A DNA stretch of 64,000 bases from Salvia splendens (taxonomy: Eukaryota; Streptophyta; Magnoliopsida; Lamiales; Lamiaceae): contig NC_056032.1 of NCBI RefSeq assembly GCF_004379255.2, positions 32,337,322 to 32,401,321 of the forward strand. The letters are read 5' to 3'. Below, in pieces: positions 60,373-64,000 of the stretch (the first letter of the stretch is position 1; every line of letters starts with the position of its first letter). A program made the translations under genes and the position numbers. The notes beneath the pieces were generated by a model that worked only from the letters and a program-made list of their open reading frames with translations, did not search any database and was not told where the DNA came from.

Positions 60373-61071
60373 TTAATGCCAAAGATTGTAATTGCGGACT
60401 ACTGTCAATTTTTACCAACATAAAGCAATACTCTTAATGTTTGTTACTCATAATCACTTAGTACTTTCCACTGATGTTGAAGCTAATCCAATAAGAGCTA
60501 AATAGAGTAAAATGTTCGTCTTGATATAACATGAAGGGAAAGTACTGCACTTTCTTTACTCTAATTGGGATTTATATTTCTAGGTGCTAAAAGAAAATTT
60601 AAAACGTTTCTGTAACAGTCCAGTTTTTTACTTACTGATTTCTTGTCATTTTTTCTTCTTTTTGGATTAAAAGTTTCACTTGGTTTTTAGGTTGCACACA
60701 TTCCTTCTGGTTGTAATTTGATCAAGGTTTTCTTCAATTTTTGTCCATGACTAAAAAGATAAACTTGTGCATATGATTAGTTTTTCATTGTTATACACTT
60801 AAAAAGGACTAGAAATTCAAATGACCACAAGTTTACAGATGCACAAGAATATCCGGTCGCTAGGAACTAAAATGCCTCAAATATAATACTTCAGCAATGA
60901 AAATAACAACTGATTAAGACTGAAGCCAATTTCGAAAAAAGAATAAACTTTATTTAAAGCTAAGAAGAAATTATAGTTTATTCAACATCATACTCACTTT
61001 TGTCTCTCTTAGATTACACACCCATATTCACACAATTGCCACTTGACTGAAGATAAGCAGAGGTCCAGTCA
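60373..61071. other. FBPase 3' flank
   Basis: AT-rich; should contain the FBPase 3' UTR. No other gene seen. Confidence 0.4.
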
Positions 61072-61369
61072 GGAACGGAGCCAGGAAATTATACTAGGTG
61101 GGGCAAAAATATTAACATACAAATAAATAAATATAAAAATAATATATACACATTAAAGTAATATAGTATATTATTTTAGAGAATGGTAAGCCTACGCGTA
61201 TGTTAGGAGAGGGGCAAGTAAAAATTATTTTTTTCTAAATTAGGGGGGCAAATTAGGTGAATATGTATATATTTAGGTTTTATAATATATATATTTACAT
61301 GGTTATAGAAAAATGAGGTGGGGCATTTGACCCTTCTCACCATATTATAGATCCGTCCCTGGGTCCAGT
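61072..61369. mobile_element. hAT-type MITE between the two FBPase genes
   Basis: A 282-bp element at 61080-61361 with ends CAGGAACGGA and, inverted, CAGGGACGGA. It is flanked by a perfect 8-bp duplication GGTCCAGT (61072-61079 and 61362-61369). Non-coding. Confidence 0.9.
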
Positions 61370-61408
61370 CATCCACATAATTTGAGATAGAGAGGGAGAG
61401 GGTGGAGT

Positions 61409-64000
61409 ATGGCTGAAGCACTAGGGTGGAGGAGCCTGAGGTCAGCCTCCCATCTCACCACCCGCCTATCACGTCCCCACCGCACGACACAACCCGCCAC
61501 CGCCACCACTCTCCACCCCCGAGATGGAATACGTTGCAAAGCTGTGGAGATCGGAATAGCAGCAGCACTGCCAGCAACAAAGGCTGCTAAAAGGAAGAGC
61601 ATAAACAAATACGAAATAGAAAACCTGACGACGTGGCTACTGAAGCAGGAACAAGCAGGCCACATCGATGCCGAGCTCACCGTAGTCCTCTCCAGCATCT
61701 CCTTAGCCTGCAAACAGATCGCCTCGCTCCTCCAACGCTCCAGCGTCTTCAACCTCACCGGAGCTCATGGCACCATCAACATCCAAGGCGAGGATCAAAA
61801 GAAACTCGACGTCATCTCCAATGAGGTAGATGCCCACACTTATTACATTTACAGACTGATAAGACCTATTTCAGGCATCGGTTTAGGGGTAAAATGTATG
61901 CTACTTGATCAGTTTATCGCGCAAAGCGAGTGTTAATTGTGCAGGAATGCCGCTTGACCAAGGCAACAAGGCCAAGCTGATCAAGTTGATACAAAAGGCG
62001 AAAAAGGCCAAAAATCGGCTGAAATGATCAAGGGGGTGATCAAGCAGTTAGGCGGGGACCACCGGTTTCTAGAAGATGGACACGTGAGGCTAATGAGTTG
62101 GATGGTGATCATCATTATGTTATCAAGGACGACGTTCTAGAAGGGGACACGTGCTGAAACGCAAGACGCAAGGACAGAGCTGAGTCATCATTCTGTTATT
62201 GAGGAGTGACGTCATTCTAGAAGGAAGACACGTATCAATCGATGAGACGCTCGATCACAGCGTGAGCGAATATCCTCTTTCGAGATTGTTATCCAGCTGG
62301 AGGTCATTGCGGCAAGCTTATAAATAGAACATGTGCCACCATAATGGAGCATCTTCTTTTTAGCATCTTCCTTTTAGTTTCTTTTTTTAGTTTAGTTTCC
62401 AGTTCCGAGATAGCTTAGTTAGAGAAAGGTCCAGTCAGAGAGAGAGCGACCGAAGGGAGTGCGACAAAATACTTAATATCTGTTCGGCGCCGTCCCAAGT
62501 TTCCAACCGAGAGCTCCTCGGCCTTACTCACTTTCTTACTTTCTGAAATTGTTAGCTTAGTATAAATTCAGTGTTGTTCCGTAGTTCAAGTTTTGATCTT
62601 TTTGTATTCTGCATGTTCACCACACTGTTCTGAGCTTTGGATAAAAAAATCGGAGTTGTTTCGTTTTCGTCATTTTATTTACTGTTCCAGTTCAGTTTCG
62701 CTTTTTAGACTTTGATTCAGTGTTTAATCATGATGAATGGCAAAGTGTTTGTGTTTTTCGTAGCATGCTTAGGTAGTTAAGTTCTTATTTCCGTCTGTCG
62801 CTTACTTAATCTATTAATTGTGTCAGCATGATGAGTAGCTTGATCAAGTAGTTAGTTTACATTCTGCCTAGCATAAATCCAGTAGCGTAAAAACTCCCAA
62901 CTTAAAGCGTGGCAGTAGCCGAACCCTGTTCACTACTCACACACTCGATACACCGGTTTCTCTGTGAGATCGACCCCGTTCTTGCCGCTTTCCTGTTAAA
63001 ATAGTGCGAGTTTGGGAGTTATAAATTATATTGGTGGTGAGCGAGAGCGAGAACGCCTTGATCAAGTGGCAACGACATTTGCTAACTGGTCCACCCGATC
63101 GGTGATAATCTGATATTACTTGATCCGCTCAATTTGCCCAACCGTTCCCTACCACAGGCAACATTCATATCTTATCTACGAGGTTTCCAGTTGTTCTGCA
63201 GTTGTCTCAGATCCAGCGAGAGGACTGGTATTATAGCATCCAAAGAAGAAGACGTCCCAGTTGCAGTAGAAGAGACCTATTCTAGCAATTACATTGTAGT
63301 TTTCGACCCCATTAACGGCTCTGCCAATAACGATACTAGCATGACTACAGGCTCCATTTTCAGAATCTATGGCCCCGACAAGCAATGCCTCGTCAACCTA
63401 GATGATGATTCCACGGTAATAACATACAAACTCTATTATGTACTACATGTCTTGCTGTTGCAGATATTCTTATGTTTATTTGTCGGTAGCTCGACCAAGA
63501 TGGCCAGGAGTGCGTAGTCAGTGTCTGCCAACCGGGGAGCAACCTTTTGGCTGCAAGGTATTGCTTGTACTCGAGCTCTGTTGTTTTCACGCTCTCCATA
63601 GGGAGAGGAGTGTATGCTTTCACCTTAGACACTGCCTACGGTGAATTCGTGCTGACCCATGCAAACATCAAGATTCCAAATGCTGGTAGAATCTACTCCT
63701 TCAATGAAGGCAACTATGACCTTTTTGATGCCAAGCTGTAGAAGTATCTAGATGACTTGAGGAAACCTGGGCCCAATGGGAAGCCGTACTCAGGCCGTTA
63801 TGTAGGACGTCCGGTTGGGAGATTCACAGAATGCTTCTGGTGGGGGGAATCTATGGGAATCCAGACAACAATAACAGCAAAAATGGTAATCTGAGGTTGT
63901 TGTATGAATGTGCACCCATGAGCTATTTGGTGGAGCAAGCTGGGGGAAAGGCAATAGACAGAACACAACGAATACTAGATATCAAGCCTGATCAGGTGAT
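61409..64000 (+). pseudogene. Tandem chloroplast FBPase copy, decayed (runs off the window)
   Basis: Exons: 61409-61825, 63191-63415, 63490-63995, with the last exon beyond the window. Exon 2 is 225 bp in both copies. The N-terminus is a transit-like Arg/Thr-rich stretch. The core KYEIENLTTWLLKQEQAGHI and the redox cysteines (KQCLV, QECVVSVCQPG) are kept. Damage: the metal site reads FDPINGSANND, with Asn for the second Asp; TAG at 63739-63741 after NEGNYDLFDAKL; a one-base deletion near 63822 shifts the frame, after which RMLLVGGIYGNPD and LLYECAPMSYLVEQAGGKAI are still recognisable. Intron 1 is swollen to 1365 bp by a solo-LTR-like insert. It arose by tandem duplication. Confidence 0.9.
61940..63131 (+). 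repeat. Solo-LTR candidate in intron 1 of the FBPase copy
   Basis: About 1192 bp from TGCAGGAATG to CCGCTCA, flanked by AATTG (61935-61939) and ATTTG (63132-63136), four of five bases alike. It has a TATA box (CTTATAAATAG, near 62319) and a GC-richer, promoter-like stretch. The intact FBPase has only a 329-bp intron at this place. The LTR assignment rests on TG/CA ends and layout, so it is tentative. Confidence 0.5.

Noticed and set aside
59438..60421. Minus-strand ORFs across the FBPase exons
   Set aside because: They are shadows of the FBPase reading frame.

Overview
The window is nuclear DNA from a flowering plant. Genes have many short introns with GT-AG ends, intergenic DNA is AT-rich, and transposable elements are dense. 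The gene set (BSK kinase, redox-type chloroplast FBPase, laccase, PAR1) and the element types (PIF/Harbinger, Stowaway-like and hAT MITEs, Ty1-copia, chromovirus-type Ty3-gypsy) fit a eudicot. An asterid or mint-family source is only my impression. All reading was by eye, with no database search.

Host genes, left to right: a BSK brassinosteroid-signalling pseudokinase (2815-5178, +, 10 exons); mitochondrial TIM10 (6004-7276, -, 5 exons); a RING-CH membrane E3 ligase (25943-27458, -, 2 exons); a broken laccase (45666-47972, +); a PAR1-type secreted protein (51842-52909, -, 3 exons); an intact chloroplast fructose-1,6-bisphosphatase (58649-60372, +, 4 exons); and a decayed tandem FBPase copy (61409 to the window end, +).

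The rest is mostly mobile DNA, and many element ends are resolved by target-site duplications (TSDs). They are: a PIF/Harbinger element with an intact Myb/SANT ORF but no transposase (353-2449) and an internally deleted relative (56498-57616); a PIF/Harbinger element joining a truncated transposase to an intron-containing double-B3-domain gene (7811-11607); a 9-kb long-LTR (LARD-like) gypsy derivative (13684-22729) inside another PIF transposase relic; a solo LTR (22986-24290); a hAT-like element (28624-30116); a decayed Ty1-copia element (31352-37013); a small LTR element carrying a JmjN demethylase fragment (38799-41145); a degenerate PIF Myb element (about 41935-43599); a TR-GAG-like mini-element (43595-45087); a solo-LTR candidate in an FBPase intron (61940-63131); and several MITEs.

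The main themes are capture of host chromatin or transcription-factor domains by non-autonomous elements (B3 in a DNA transposon, JmjN in an LTR element), element nesting, and decay by C-to-T changes. The working genes sit in short islands between these insertions: BSK with TIM10, the E3 ligase, PAR1, and the first FBPase.
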